Positions 1 to 9,809 of a stretch of DNA of 64,000 nt are shown piece by piece. Source of the DNA: Hexactinellida sp. DTS-2022. Its lineage: Eukaryota > Porifera > Hexactinellida. A program made the translations under genes and the position numbers. How positions within the stretch are numbered: position 1 is the stretch's first letter; each line of letters begins with the position of its first letter. Where the stretch lies: assembly GCA_028753945.1 (NCBI GenBank), contig JAPNXP010000011.1, positions 4,030,001-4,094,000 on the forward strand, written 5' to 3'. A model generated the notes under the pieces. It was not told where the DNA came from. It ran no database searches and worked only from the letters and a program-made list of their open reading frames with translations.

Positions 1-428
1 AGATAGGCGGCACGATGTTAACGGGATCAGCTGTGAAGCTAACCACAAAAGTTCGGTTGGGAGCCTCGCTAACGAATGTTTCCAGCGTCCGTAGCTTCGG
101 TAGAGAAAGCTGCGGAGTCGTAACTTCGTGCTGTTGGCAGATGAACTGGAAATACGATTCTGAAATCACAATGATAAAGTAGTCGCATAGTTTTAACTGT
201 TCCTCAGACCATGAGCTTGTCTTAGCTTCGGAAGCGTAGAGATCTATAGTAACAGAGAAGTGAGCATCCGATAGAGTCTGCAATAAGTTACATAAGCGAG
301 CCTTCTCGTATTCAATTCTGTACTTTCTCAGAGGCTCGTCTTGCTCTGTTGCAATCGGCAGCAGAGATATCGGGTCGTGGCAGTAGGATAGGAATAGCCT
401 GGTAGGGCCCACTATGTCTTCTGGTTCT
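1..428 (-). CDS. partial exon of a SEFIR/TIR-like domain protein (runs off left edge)
   Basis: The minus strand is open from a splice-acceptor-like TATAG at about 429-433 to the window edge in one frame. It encodes the pattern of a SEFIR or TIR fold: an entry strand GPTRLFLSYCHDP, then VTIDLYASEAK, then SWSEEQLKLCDYFIIVISESY. The order (first strand, lysine/serine-rich linker, W-x-x-x-Q, 'D-Y-F-I-I-V-I-S-x-S-Y') is typical of SEFIR domains of IL-17-receptor and Act1-like signalling proteins, which act at the plasma membrane or as cytosolic adaptors. The exon lacks a start codon and stop, so other exons lie on both sides; the 3' ones are outside the window. A TIR domain is the main alternative. 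The GC content of this exon is higher than that of the adjacent DNA, which supports a real exon. Confidence 0.6.
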
Positions 429-495
429 CTATAGGAGTAGGATATGTAAGTATTTAGATATAATCATAGAAATATAGAAAAGTATTAAAGTGTAC

Positions 496-580
496 CATAG
501 CATTCTATACATAGAATGCTATGAGTGTACATAATAAAATAAGGGAATACATATCCACCGATCATCGATGATCGGTGGAT
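496..580. repeat. two adjacent perfect palindromes
   Basis: Positions 496-523 form a near-perfect palindrome around CATAGCATTCTA, and 553-580 form a perfect 28-base palindrome around ATCCACCGATCATC. Both lie just upstream (on the minus strand) of the SEFIR-like exon. No function can be assigned. Confidence 0.6.
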
Positions 581-705
581 AAGTAAACTCTAAAATAAAG
601 AGAAGTAGGGATGAAAGGAATATTCGAATATTCGTTCGAAATGATTGAATGAACATTCGTTCATTTGCAAACGAATATTTGTTTGAGGAATATATATTAA
701 ATTTA

Positions 706-828
706 AAAAATCCAAAATTGCAGCCTGTGCCGACAGCACGTTCCTTTGGGGGCACTATCAATAAACCACCATCAAAATATAGTGCCACCAAAGGAACATG
801 TCGACACAGGCTGCAATTTTGGATTTTT
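706..828. mobile_element. hairpin MITE, about 120 bp
   Basis: The left arm AAATCCAAAATTGCAGCCTG and its reverse complement at 801-828 enclose a second inverted pair (TTCCTTTGG/CCACCAAAGGAA), so the whole element folds into one long hairpin. Related ends (GTCGGCACAG...TTTTAGATTT) recur near 26728-26765 and 33905-33945. Confidence 0.65.
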
Positions 829-1205
829 ACTGTGCCGACTATACTATAGTATAGTGGCCCAGTTCTAATCTTACTGCTTTGGTTAGTTATTACTGTGCCG
901 ACTATACTATAGTATAGTGGCCCAGTATTGGAATCACTGCCTGTATTATCGATATTATTATTACTGTGCCGACTATACTATAGTATAGTGGGCCAGTCCT
1001 AATCTTAGTGCTTTGGTATATTATTATTACTGTGCCGACTATACTATAGTATAGTGGTCCAGTCCTAATCTTAGTGCTTTGGTATATTATTATTACTGTG
1101 CCGACTATACTATAGTATAGTGGTCCAGTCCTAATCTTAGTGCTTTGGTATATTATTATTACTGTGCCGACTATACTATAGTATAGTGGCCCAGTTCTAA
1201 TCTTA
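829..1205. repeat. tandem array of about 65-bp units with a central palindrome
   Basis: Six units each contain the motif ACTGTGCCGAC, then the palindrome CTATACTATAGTATAG, then TGGCCCAGT, followed by a spacer such as CTAATCTTAGTGCTTTGGTA. The array runs directly on from the hairpin MITE. One inverted copy lies at about 7895-7955 and a short relative at 58803-58838. The spacers are repeated too and are nearly identical in units 3 to 5, so this is a local tandem expansion of a transposon end rather than a CRISPR array. Confidence 0.7.
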
Positions 1206-1378
1206 CTGCCTTGGTTATTTTCCTTCCGTATCCTCTACACAGAACAGAGTTTTATTAACTAAGAACCCAAAATTTCAGGATATGTGTCTCATGGGTTACA
1301 GATGTGCACCTGGGGTCACAATTTATGTGCTTTTATGACGTCATAATCCCGTTATTTCGTTTAGAAAACCAATAGATC

Positions 1379-1610
1379 GTTGTCAGCGTGTAAAATTTCC
1401 TCTGAATGCAAATTTTAAGATTTTTAGAGCTTATGGTCTTTCCTATTAATTCTGGACAATCACACACACACAAACACATCTATAACAATTGTGCTTTTAA
1501 TATACGAGCCCTTCGGTCTCGATCGCTTTGCGACTGTTCGGCGCTTCACGCCTCAATTGACGGCCGCTGCGCGGCCTTACTACGCCTTGAAAGAAATCAT
1601 TTAGGAATAT
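1379..1610 (-). mobile_element. Helitron-like terminal fragment
   Basis: Read on the minus strand, this contains a 5'-end-like block (ATATTAAAAGCACAATTG, then a TGTG/TTTG microsatellite, then TCCAGAATTAAT). It is joined to the mirror of the 3'-end block GAGACCGAAGGGCTCGTA. The same two blocks occur in several places in the window. Confidence 0.45.
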
Positions 1611-1759
1611 ACACCTCTGTGGTGTATTAAATATTTTCCTCGTAAAGTCCCCTTTAATAAAATGCTACACAATTAATTGGTTTGGAAAATTCAAATACGG
1701 TACTCCTATTAGTAGCTCAATAAATTTCAGTTGCACGAAAGGATATATCGAATCCAAAT

Positions 1760-2935
1760 CTATATATAAAAAGAGGAATTGTTGTGTGTGTGTTTGTTTG
1801 TTTGTTTGTTTGTTTGTTTGTTTGTTTGTTTGTCCAGAATTAATTGGAAAGACTACGAGTCCCAGAAAGCTGAAAATTTGTATACAGGGGTAATTTTATA
1901 CTGCGACAACGATCTATTGGTTTTTGAAGAGAAATATTCACATTTGAAGGTGACAAAAAATGTTAGCCAATTAAATTCGAGGGTTTTTAGTATGGACTAT
2001 ATATAAAAAGAGGAATTGTTGTGTGTGTGTTTGTTTGTTTGTTTGTTTGTTTGTTTGTTTGTCCAGAATTAATTGGAAAGACTACGAGTCCCAGAAAGCT
2101 GAAAATTTGTATACAGGGGTAATTTTATACTGCGACAACGATCTATTGGTTTTTGAAGAGAAATATTCACATTTGAAGGTGACAAAAAATGTTAGCCAAT
2201 TAAATTCGAGGGTTTTTAGTATGGATTAGCTAACTTATTCAATTAGTATAAATTGATTGTGCATATAATAGGAATATTTTCTGAGGCTCCAATTTGATTG
2301 ATTGAAAATAAATTCATTTAACCAATCAATCATATTGTCTATTCTATTGCCTGTTTTTCTTTTAGTACTATTCTGATTCGAGCTTTCTTATCGTGCAACT
2401 GAAATTTATTGAGCTATTAAAACTCAGTATTAATGTGATTGCTTTTGGGGAGGGAAAGGCCGCGAAGCGGCCGTTAATTGTATCGCGTAGTGCCTAACAC
2501 GAACAAACAAAAGTCGCGAAGCGACTTTTGTGAGAGAGTGATCCGTCGCAAAGCGACCGAGACCGAAGGGCTCGTAATACTAAAAGAAAAACATGCAATA
2601 GAATAGACAAATGATTGATTGGTTAAATGAATTTATTTTCAATCAGATTCAGATTGCAGTCTCTATTATGCACATTATTATATTTAATCCATACTAACAA
2701 ACTCTCGAATTTAATTGGCTAACATATTTTGTCACCTTTAAATGTGAATATTTATCTTTAAAAACCAATAGATCGTTGTCGCAGTACAAAATTACCCCTG
2801 TATACAAATTTCCAGCTTTCTGGGACTCGTAGTCTTTCCAATTAATTCTGGACAAACAAACAAACAAACAAACAAACAAACAAACACACACACACACACA
2901 CACACACAACAATTGCGCTTTTAATATACGTAGAT
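1760..2935. mobile_element. Helitron-like (HLE2-type) foldback element with tandem 5' ends
   Basis: Two head-to-tail copies of a 5' end begin at 1762 and 1998. Each starts TATATATAAAAAGAGGAATT, has a TGTG/TTTG microsatellite, then TCCAGAATTAATTGGAAAG and about 170 further shared bases. An inverted third copy fills 2694-2935. The inner flank 2287-2372 is inverted at 2572-2655, so 1998-2935 is a large foldback with arms of roughly 370 bp. The loop (about 2460-2570) carries hairpin-rich sequence ending GACCGAAGGGCTCGTA, the presumed 3' terminus. No Rep/helicase reading frame is present, so the element is non-autonomous. Short open frames across it come from the microsatellite. Confidence 0.55.
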
Positions 2936-3161
2936 AGATAGATAGATAGATAAATTAAATTACACGTAAATATTTAACCGGTCCCAACGAGTTCGGATAA
3001 TCAAGTTTGCACTGTGTACATAAATAGTAGTCAGCAAAATACAAAGAGAAAAATTTGACATTTTGAACATGCTTTAATTGAGAATTTGGCATATAACGCT
3101 AAAGGCTAAACCAAAAGTTATAAATATACTAAATAAATTCGAGAAAGGCAGCAGCTGATGA

Positions 3162-4697
3162 TTACTTCTCTAACTGTTCCATTATATTTGCCAGCATTGG
3201 AATAGGTTCCCCTTTTGTTGTCAGATTGGGAGCATAAGTGCTGAGCGCGGCGAAACCCCCGAAAACATCTGAGGCATGGTAACCCATTCCTTCTAGCAGA
3301 GACACTGCGGTAGAGGACCGGAACCCAGACTTGCAGTAGCATATATACTTCTTATCTTTTGATAGTTTGTTTGCTTCATCTCGGATATGTGGGAGAGGCA
3401 AGTGTTTTGCGTGAGCTAGATGATTGCTGTTGTACTCAAATGGGAATCTAACATCCACAAACTCATAACCACCCTCAATCATCTGGAGTACATCTTCCTC
3501 CTTTTTGACTAGCTTCCTCTCTTCACAGGTTGACACTGGGAGACCAGATTCCTTCCAGGCTTTAAACCCTCCGTCGAGACAACTTGACACCTTGTAGCCT
3601 ATCCTTGCGATCCTCTGTATCGACTCAACCTCCTTTCCCTCTTCAGCCACTACAGCCAGTACTTCTTCTTTTTTAAAAACATAACCAAGGAGCATTGCAA
3701 AGTTTCCATCAGTCACTCCCACTTTGGCTCCCCCTGCTGCTCCCAAATAGAAATGAACGGATTGTGGGATGTGTTCCTTCTGGAACTCAACAACAGAGCG
3801 CGTGTCTATTATCTTCAAATCTTCAACTTTGCATATTTCTGCGAATTCCATTGGAGGCAGGAGAGATATCTTCGACATCAACTCAGCCAGAACTTCCCCC
3901 CCACTCAGATTGCTAATAACTGCCTGGCTGAAATAAGCTGGAGCTTCATCAATATCCTTACAGAGGAACTCAATGAAGCTCTGCTCCTTTCCAGAGTATT
4001 GTAGTGCAGGGTTGGTGGCTTTCTGTTTCCCAATGGTCGACCACAAGTCTCCCTCTATAGCCCGCCCACAAGGGGACCCAGGTCCGTGAGCAGGAAAGAC
4101 TACTACGTCATCAGGGATTGCAAATATCTTTTCATACAACGTACTGTACATCAGAAGTGCCATCTGTTGCGGAGTCTTATCTGCTTCGCAAACGAGGTCA
4201 GGTCTGCCAACAGATCCTACGAACAGAGTATCGCCTGTAAACGCGGCTAGGCAGTTAGTGCCTGCGCCCGGTAGCCTGTTCTGCAGGAGATACACGCAGG
4301 ACTCCATCGTATGGCCCGGAGTGTGGATAAACGTGAATACACACTTTTCTGACAGTTGGAAGGATTCGCCATCTTTCACTTCAATAAAAGGAAACCCAAC
4401 CTTTGATTTTTCGACCGGCCCAATGTAAATAGGTGCTCCAGTGCGAATGCTTGCTTCTTTGTGACCTGCAACAAAGTCAGCGTGGATATGTGTCAGAAAA
4501 ATCGCACGCAACTTGTAACCTTTTAATTCTTCAAGATAAGAATCAACATCTCTCCTAGGATCAATTAGAACAGCGTTTTTCTCATTGATAATTATATAAG
4601 AGGTCTGAGCGAGGCAAGACAGGTAATACGTCCTCACTTCTATCTCACAAAACGTTTGTTTAGATACAAAGCCACTTGGTAGTTGAACGGTTTGCAT
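3162..4697 (-). CDS. metallo-beta-lactamase / double-rhodanese sulfur dioxygenase-like protein
   Basis: This intronless 511-residue protein has an N-terminal metallo-beta-lactamase domain (about 15-250) followed by two rhodanese domains (about 285-390 and 400-500). Visible metal ligands are T-H-I-H-A-D (H70, H72, D74), PGHT (H129), GDTLF (D156) and PAHG (H204). This is the ETHE1/persulfide-dioxygenase-like signature, with non-haem iron oxidising persulfides to sulfite. The second rhodanese domain has a catalytic-type loop CYCKSGFRS (C455), whereas the first has VVAEEGKE and no cysteine, so it is probably structural. This layout resembles bacterial MBL-RHOD-RHOD proteins of the CstB kind. The start ATG at 4697 precedes a well-conserved fold start. 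It is flanked by repeats on both sides, and transfer from bacteria is possible but unproven. Likely role: sulfide/persulfide detoxification. Confidence 0.85.
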   Translation of the reverse strand: MQTVQLPSGFVSKQTFCEIEVRTYYLSCLAQTSYIIINEKNAVLIDPRRDVDSYLEELKGYKLRAIFLTHIHADFVAGHKEASIRTGAPIYIGPVEKSKVGFPFIEVKDGESFQLSEKCVFTFIHTPGHTMESCVYLLQNRLPGAGTNCLAAFTGDTLFVGSVGRPDLVCEADKTPQQMALLMYSTLYEKIFAIPDDVVVFPAHGPGSPCGRAIEGDLWSTIGKQKATNPALQYSGKEQSFIEFLCKDIDEAPAYFSQAVISNLSGGEVLAELMSKISLLPPMEFAEICKVEDLKIIDTRSVVEFQKEHIPQSVHFYLGAAGGAKVGVTDGNFAMLLGYVFKKEEVLAVVAEEGKEVESIQRIARIGYKVSSCLDGGFKAWKESGLPVSTCEERKLVKKEEDVLQMIEGGYEFVDVRFPFEYNSNHLAHAKHLPLPHIRDEANKLSKDKKYICYCKSGFRSSTAVSLLEGMGYHASDVFGGFAALSTYAPNLTTKGEPIPMLANIMEQLEK

Positions 4698-4719
4698 CTA
4701 TTCTAATCAAATTAAATAA

Positions 4720-4795
4720 ATTTCAAATAGCGCTTCGCTTGCTAGGACGCTTCGCAGCTTCGCTTGCTAGGACGCTTCGCGGCAGGACACAACAA
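4720..4795. repeat. GC-rich direct repeat, GCTTCGCTTGCTAGGACGCT
   Basis: Two consecutive copies of a GCTTCGCTTGCTAGGACGCTTCGC motif lie just upstream of the metallo-beta-lactamase gene. Similar GCGAAGCG motifs recur at 5890-5925 and 18830-18865 and inside the Helitron-like 3' ends. Confidence 0.5.
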
Positions 4796-4874
4796 CACAA
4801 TGCTTTGCGGTTATTGTGTGATTTAATTGTTAAAACATTAACTACCGCGTAAATAGGCCTATAATAGTCTAATT

Positions 4875-5054
4875 CAGGGTTTTTTAAGGCCGATCTTTTG
4901 GTGTAAATTTTGCACCAAGATTTTTTTAGAAATAGAAGGTCTCAACCTTAAAAAACCCTGGTAAGGTCTCAACCTTAAAAAAGGTCTCAACCTTAAGGTC
5001 TCAACCTAAAAAAAACCCTGAGAAATAGAAGGTCTCAACCTTAAAAAAACCCTG
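4875..5054. mobile_element. hAT-type MITE with 8-bp target duplication
   Basis: The termini are CAGGGTTTTTTAAGG and its complement ending CCCTG. The flanks at 4867-4874 and 5055-5062 are both GTCTAATT, a perfect 8-bp target-site duplication as expected for hAT transposons. The interior repeats AAGGTCTCAACCTT several times. A relative lies at 27957-28067. Confidence 0.8.
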
Positions 5055-5134
5055 GTCTAATTAAAGAAATTGTAGAAATTGTAATTGTAATGATTACATT
5101 ATCATTCGATTAATGAGTAAGCATATTGACCAAC

Positions 5135-5760
5135 AAGTCCGTATCATTGGTGGGTTAGAGCTTTGTCTGTTGTTTGCATCGGGCCTGCAGCCTGGTTCGA
5201 ATCCATTTCATGAAACATGGATTTTCCTTGTAGTATAATATCCCCATGTTGACAGGATTCTGCCTTGCCTAATTTGGGCTTCGTCACCCCACAATTGGCC
5301 CCGCCCCTTCATTGGGGTGTTGGCAAGTGGAGCTTTGGTTTCCTGGTTGTTGTTCAGCTTGGATGCGAACTCCTGCTTTGGCTTCGCTTTGTTAGGTCAT
5401 TCTTGGTTCAAGTGAGTCGTTAGAGCTGTTGGCTTCCTGGTTTGGGGCTTTGCGGGTAACCGTTGCAATGACTTTCCCTCTGGTGTTTTTTGCAACTTTC
5501 TGGGATCATGGTGGCTGATCCTGTGCCTGTGTGCCTTTGGCTGGGTTCGATCTCAACAGGCATGGGGATCCTTCAGCAGCCTCCTTCCTCTACAATAGGT
5601 GATTAAAATTGTCCGTGATGGCCTTTGTGCATCATTGACCAGCCTCACGGGCGGGAGTTCGTGGTGGGTTTATGTTCTTATGTTCTCCCCCTGGTCCGCA
5701 AGGTTCTTGCACCCTTTCGGGGGGGCCAGTATTTAGCGGTCGTTGCCTTTCAGAGCCGAG
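5135..5760 (+). mobile_element. tRNA-derived SINE candidate
   Basis: A polymerase III B-box-like sequence GGTTCGAATCC occurs at about 5192-5202. It is preceded at tRNA-like distance by GGTGGGTTAGAGC, which resembles an A box. A GC-richer body of roughly 550 bp with G/T-rich, repeated phrases follows. The 70-base head does not fold into a full cloverleaf, so it is not a tRNA gene. Boundaries are approximate. Confidence 0.45.
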
Positions 5761-6449
5761 TTCATTTCATTTAATATTTTACAATGAGCTTAATCATTAC
5801 CGCATGATGACGTAATGATCAAAATTCCACGTTGTTAAATTTGACCATTTTATGCCTATTTATGCGTTAATTTTCGTTAGAAGTATTGAACCCCGTTCTG
5901 CCGCGAAGCGACATTGCAAACGAAGTGCGCTAGTTATTGTTATTATTAATTAAATGATAGCTGTTGATGTATTCCATATATGCATGAAAACATTTGGAAC
6001 AATTTAAAATTGATGATGTCAATTCTATTATTCAAAATAGAACGTAATACTATTACACGTATTTCAATTTGTAATGATCATGAGTTTGGTGGCTGAATAG
6101 TGGCCATTTGATTATTTTATGAAGTTAGTTTGTTCAAGTAATTATTTTAGAATCTGCAGACTTTGTAAACCTTTTGCATATCATAGCAAATTATTGGTTG
6201 CTATGGAAATAAATGAAAAGTTAGGAAAAGTTTTTGGTTACACGTGGCTGATAGCATAGCGACCATATTGTCAATTGGTATTAGATACGTTATCTACTTA
6301 ATAAGCAGTAACAAAGTTTAATTCCCCTAGCCTATAGAATGCATGCGAGTGACCGGTTAATACGAAATTCTGGATAATAGTACTAACAATTATTGACTAT
6401 CCCCTGGTGTTTCTATTAAGTCAAGTCGCTATACAACACCGTTGCTAAT
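5761..6449. other. no gene seen, AT-rich
   Basis: No open frame, RNA or clear element was found except a short GCCGCGAAGCGACATTGCAAA motif at 5890-5925 that is shared with Helitron-like 3' ends. Confidence 0.5.
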
Positions 6450-6594
6450 ACAGTTGATGCCGGTTATAAGAACATGCCGGATACAAGAACATTCTACTGG
6501 AAAACGGTTGCCATATACCCTATATAATTTATGCCGGTTATAAGAACATTATATGCAGTTCCCGACGATGTTCTTATAACCAGCATCCACTACA
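6450..6594. mobile_element. CAGT MITE, GCCGGTTATAAG family
   Basis: Inverted ends with CAGT-x-GATGCCGGTTATAAG and its complement; the interior repeats GGTTATAAGAACAT several times. Other members are at 14262-14437, 16130-16306, 29559-29735 and 31373-31785. Confidence 0.7.
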
Positions 6595-6721
6595 TACTAA
6601 ACTAACAACACACTATCTAGACTAAAAACAAACTATACTAACACACAACTATACTAGTTATACTAACAATGTAACTATGGGATACGGACGATTCTGTACA
6701 GAACAGTTTGGTACAGTGGAT

Positions 6722-6993
6722 CAGTGCTCGACAAAATGAAATTTTGATGGTGGCTAACTAAGCCACCACCTCACTTTTTCTGGTGACTAAAGAATAAACA
6801 ACCGGTTTAACAAACCACTAATGGCTTAACAAACTTCTGATACCGTAAAACAAGACTAATATTAATAACAAATAATGTAACGAAAATTTCAATCTACACA
6901 AGGTCAAATAATTCACAATTTCTGCTGGATTAGTTAAGCCACCAAAGACAAAATTTGGTGGCTAAAGACCACCACCTAATTTGTCGAGCACTG
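6722..6993. mobile_element. hAT-type MITE, CAGTGCTCGACAAA ends
   Basis: The termini CAGTGCTCGACAAA and TTTGTCGAGCACTG are perfect inverted repeats. The flanking octamers CAGTGGAT and TAGTGGAT differ at one position, which fits an 8-bp hAT duplication. The interior contains GGTGGCTTA repeats. A left-truncated relative is at about 8725-8923. Confidence 0.7.
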
Positions 6994-7784
6994 TAGTGGA
7001 TACACAATGTTATTCTTATATAATGTAATTTAATGTATATAGACTGTTACTTAAGTAAACAAATTCCCAATTTAATTTAATTTGCTCTAAGCTTTAATCC
7101 ATTGAATATTAATATTAATATACTACTGTTAAAAATTGGAAATCAGCATACTTGTTTACTTAGAATGACAAAAGGGATTAAGTTTATATTCCCATTATAA
7201 ATGCGTATTAAACCCCCCCTTACACTCTAATACATTTCGGGCACCAAGCACACACATAGACAAATATTTATACAAATAGATATCCCATCTCATTAATCCA
7301 TTGTTTGAATATCAGAAATCGTTCTGAAATGGAATAACTGTTGAGTGAAATTGAATTCTCATATAGGAGAAACTTCAATAAATCTAAGTATTAGAAATCG
7401 ATTTATATAGTAGCAGCTATTAAATCAAATTGAATTATTCATATACATATACTAGAATTCTTTATTGTAATTATGATAGCAACAATAACTTGAATCGGAA
7501 TAACACTGAATCTAATTGAATTATTCATAACTAGTAGATTTTCATCGAAACCACGATGCTGCATAATTGAATATTAATGATTTTACGATTTTAGAAAGTT
7601 AAGGGTGAATTGTGGCAACTTTGAGCCTAATTATCAAGAAAATGAGGACGAATTAACAAAATCGTGAAGAGCTATCAGATCCAAAATACTTTTCTGAAAC
7701 TATTGAATCGAAATTTTTTATTGTTATTGCATTTATTTTCTTATGGGAAAGAAGCTAAAAGTCCCGTTAAAATTTTCTCAAGTC

Positions 7785-7960
7785 GAAATCGTGACCCCAG
7801 GTGCACATCTGTAACCCATGAGACACCTAGCTGAAAATTTGGGCTCTTAGTTAATTAAACTCTGTTCTGTGGACGATCTACGGACTAATAATAATATACC
7901 AAAGCACTAAGACCAATACTGGGCCATATACTATAGTATAGGTCGGCACAGTAATAAATA
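7785..7960 (-). repeat. inverted copy of the 829-1330 repeat block
   Basis: Read on the minus strand this matches, in order, the palindrome unit (GTGCCGACCTATACTATAGT), the spacer (CTTAGTGCTTTGGTATATTA), the ACAGAACAGAGTTT block and the CCATGAGACAC/GTGCACCTGGGG block found at about 1095-1325. The pair brackets 6.5 kb that includes the metallo-beta-lactamase gene. Confidence 0.65.
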
Positions 7961-8724
7961 TTCGTTTACTTCTTTTGAACAACACATGATTTTTGTATAG
8001 ATTGGAGAGATCGTAAATATAATTCCTACCTAAACTAGCTGATAACTTGTGTCTAATTCATTTTGTAGCTATGATTAAATTATTGTAACATCAATAAAAA
8101 ATGCTTAGTCATCAAAACGAACGAATTTTCGAATATTCGTTTAACATAAAACACAATATTACAATTATAAACCGTAAACTCTTTTTAATACTAACACTGT
8201 TATTACGAAATATCGTTCATAAATAGTTAAGAGTAGAAGGCTTAACTTCCCTAGCCTATACAAATACATGGAAATGACCGGTTAAAGGTATTCAACGGTC
8301 CCCTGGTGTTCGTATAAACGAGAGTCTACTGTAATTAATATACTAACCTTAGTACTCTAGAACGTCTTCTTGACATAGCGTATTTTGGAATGTAGGCTAT
8401 TAGAGAATGCTAATATGCGACAGAATAAAAGATAAGAATATAAGGAATGTAAGTGCGATAATAAATTAATACAAATACAGATTGCTCTGTTTAACTGGGA
8501 CAAATCACCAAACCACAACTTATTAACAGTCTGGAGTTCATTAATATAATGAAGTATACCTTGCATAAGAGATTATAACTACAGTATATATTGAGGCTAA
8601 TTCAGACCGTATACTCTATACGTACTAACTGTGTCATGTCAATACAGTTGCAAGAAAGCGCACTGTGGTGTAAATAGGCGTGGTGTTCTGAACTACAGTA
8701 GAACCTCGTTAGTACGAACACAAA

Positions 8725-8923
8725 TGATGGCTTAACAAACTTCTGATGCCGTAAAACAACACTAATATTAATAACAAATAATGCAACAAAAAATATAATC
8801 CACACAAGGTCAAATAATCCACAATTATGGTGGTTTAGTTAAGCCTCCAAAGGCAAAATTTGGTGGCTTAAGAAAGATTTTTGGTGGCTAACGGCAACAA
8901 ACCACTTAATTTGTCGAGCACTG
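8725..8923. mobile_element. truncated hAT-type MITE (CAGTGCTCGACAAA family)
   Basis: Shares the interior TGGCTTAACAAACTTCTGAT and the right end TTTGTCGAGCACTG with the element at 6722-6993, but lacks the left end. The 30 bases to its left (8690-8722) are the start of a CTCGTTAGTACGAACAC-type MITE, into which it apparently inserted. Confidence 0.55.
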
Positions 8924-9102
8924 CTAATTAGTGATAGTCAATATGCCAATATCTTCCTTACATGTGACTTATTATTCGACAATAATACATTTCTTATGTC
9001 TAACTCTTACTGAAGTCGAGAATTTGAGATTATTACCATATATGGAAAAGGTGTAAAAACCGAAAAACTCACATTCCACAAATATTTGAGATTAGGAAAT
9101 AT

Positions 9103-9261
9103 CTATGGTACGAACACAGTTAGTACGATATTCCGGTTAATATTATTTCAGTCCCTTCAAAGCCTTTCAATACAAATGATATTTTGGTTAATACGAATTC
9201 CGGATAATGCGAACGCATTTTTACGGTCCCCTGGTATTCGTAATAAAGAGATTCTACTGTT
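9103..9261. mobile_element. CAGT MITE, TTAGTACGAACAC family
   Basis: Contains ACGAACAC...TTAGTACG at the left, GGTTAATACGAATTCCGG inside and TTCTACTGT at the right. Better preserved members are at 26480-26690, 29303-29465, 31839-31999 and 56496-56650. Confidence 0.6.
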
Positions 9262-9402
9262 TTTGCGAAGTTGTTTAATGCTAATTATTCCATTTAAAAT
9301 TATGACGTAATAGTGGTAAAGTATCACACCCAATCCAATTGAGACCAATATGCAATATTAAACGCAATCGGACATACACACACACATAGGATACTACTAC
9401 AA

Positions 9403-9756
9403 TCAGTCAGTACTCATGCTCTGCGCTAGCTCTATTCTCTCTCTGAGATAAGCCTCCTTCTCCAGGGTTATGCAGAGGTCCTTCTGCACTCCATATATGG
9501 ACTGCTGGTGAGGAGACGATGTGGACACCTGTCCCAGATAGGTTATCTGTTCCTTGAGTCCCTTCTCTATTCCGTGTAGCGTCACGAACAGCTGAGTGGA
9601 CTTGTGCTCGACCAGCTCTCTGGCCGGACTGTCCTTAGACAGCTCCTGCAGAGACTCGGACGCGCACACCAACACGCTGGCTATGTCGGCCTCCAGCTGG
9701 TTCAGGTGCTCCACGCGCTGCGACGTGGTGCCTATTGCGCTGCCGTGACTAGCCAT
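9403..9756 (-). CDS. MED11: Mediator complex subunit 11
   Basis: A single-exon frame of 117 codons, the same length as human MED11. It shows the family pattern: an N-terminal helix RVEHLNQLEADIASVLVCA, then ELSKD, then a central helix ending EQITYLGQVSTSSPHQQSIYG (human has [20 protein letters not shown]), then a C-terminal helix REL-like YLRERIELAQSM. MED11 is a head-module subunit that contacts MED22 and helps recruit TFIIH to RNA polymerase II promoters. I chose the ATG at 9756 because it restores the family length. The frame stays open 26 codons further upstream, but that extension runs to the end of a MITE at 9810 and is probably untranslated. The exon is GC-rich compared with its surroundings. 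Confidence 0.88.
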   Translation of the reverse strand: MASHGSAIGTTSQRVEHLNQLEADIASVLVCASESLQELSKDSPARELVEHKSTQLFVTLHGIEKGLKEQITYLGQVSTSSPHQQSIYGVQKDLCITLEKEAYLRERIELAQSMSTD

Positions 9757-9809
9757 ATAGCGTATGCTATGTAGCACTAGGTAGTATAGTACACTCGTTA
9801 ATGTAACTA

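Noticed and set aside
829-1205. Regular repeats with spacers resembling a CRISPR array
   Set aside because: The spacers are themselves repeated and the unit contains a long palindrome; the genome is eukaryotic. It is a tandem expansion of a transposon end.
1779-2229. Two similar plus-strand frames rich in Cys, Leu, Phe, Val
   Set aside because: They are readings of a TTTG/TGTG microsatellite and the Helitron-like 5' ends, in tandem.
5140-5210. Possible tRNA gene (GGTTCGAATCC B box)
   Set aside because: Acceptor and anticodon stems do not pair into a cloverleaf; better explained as a SINE head.
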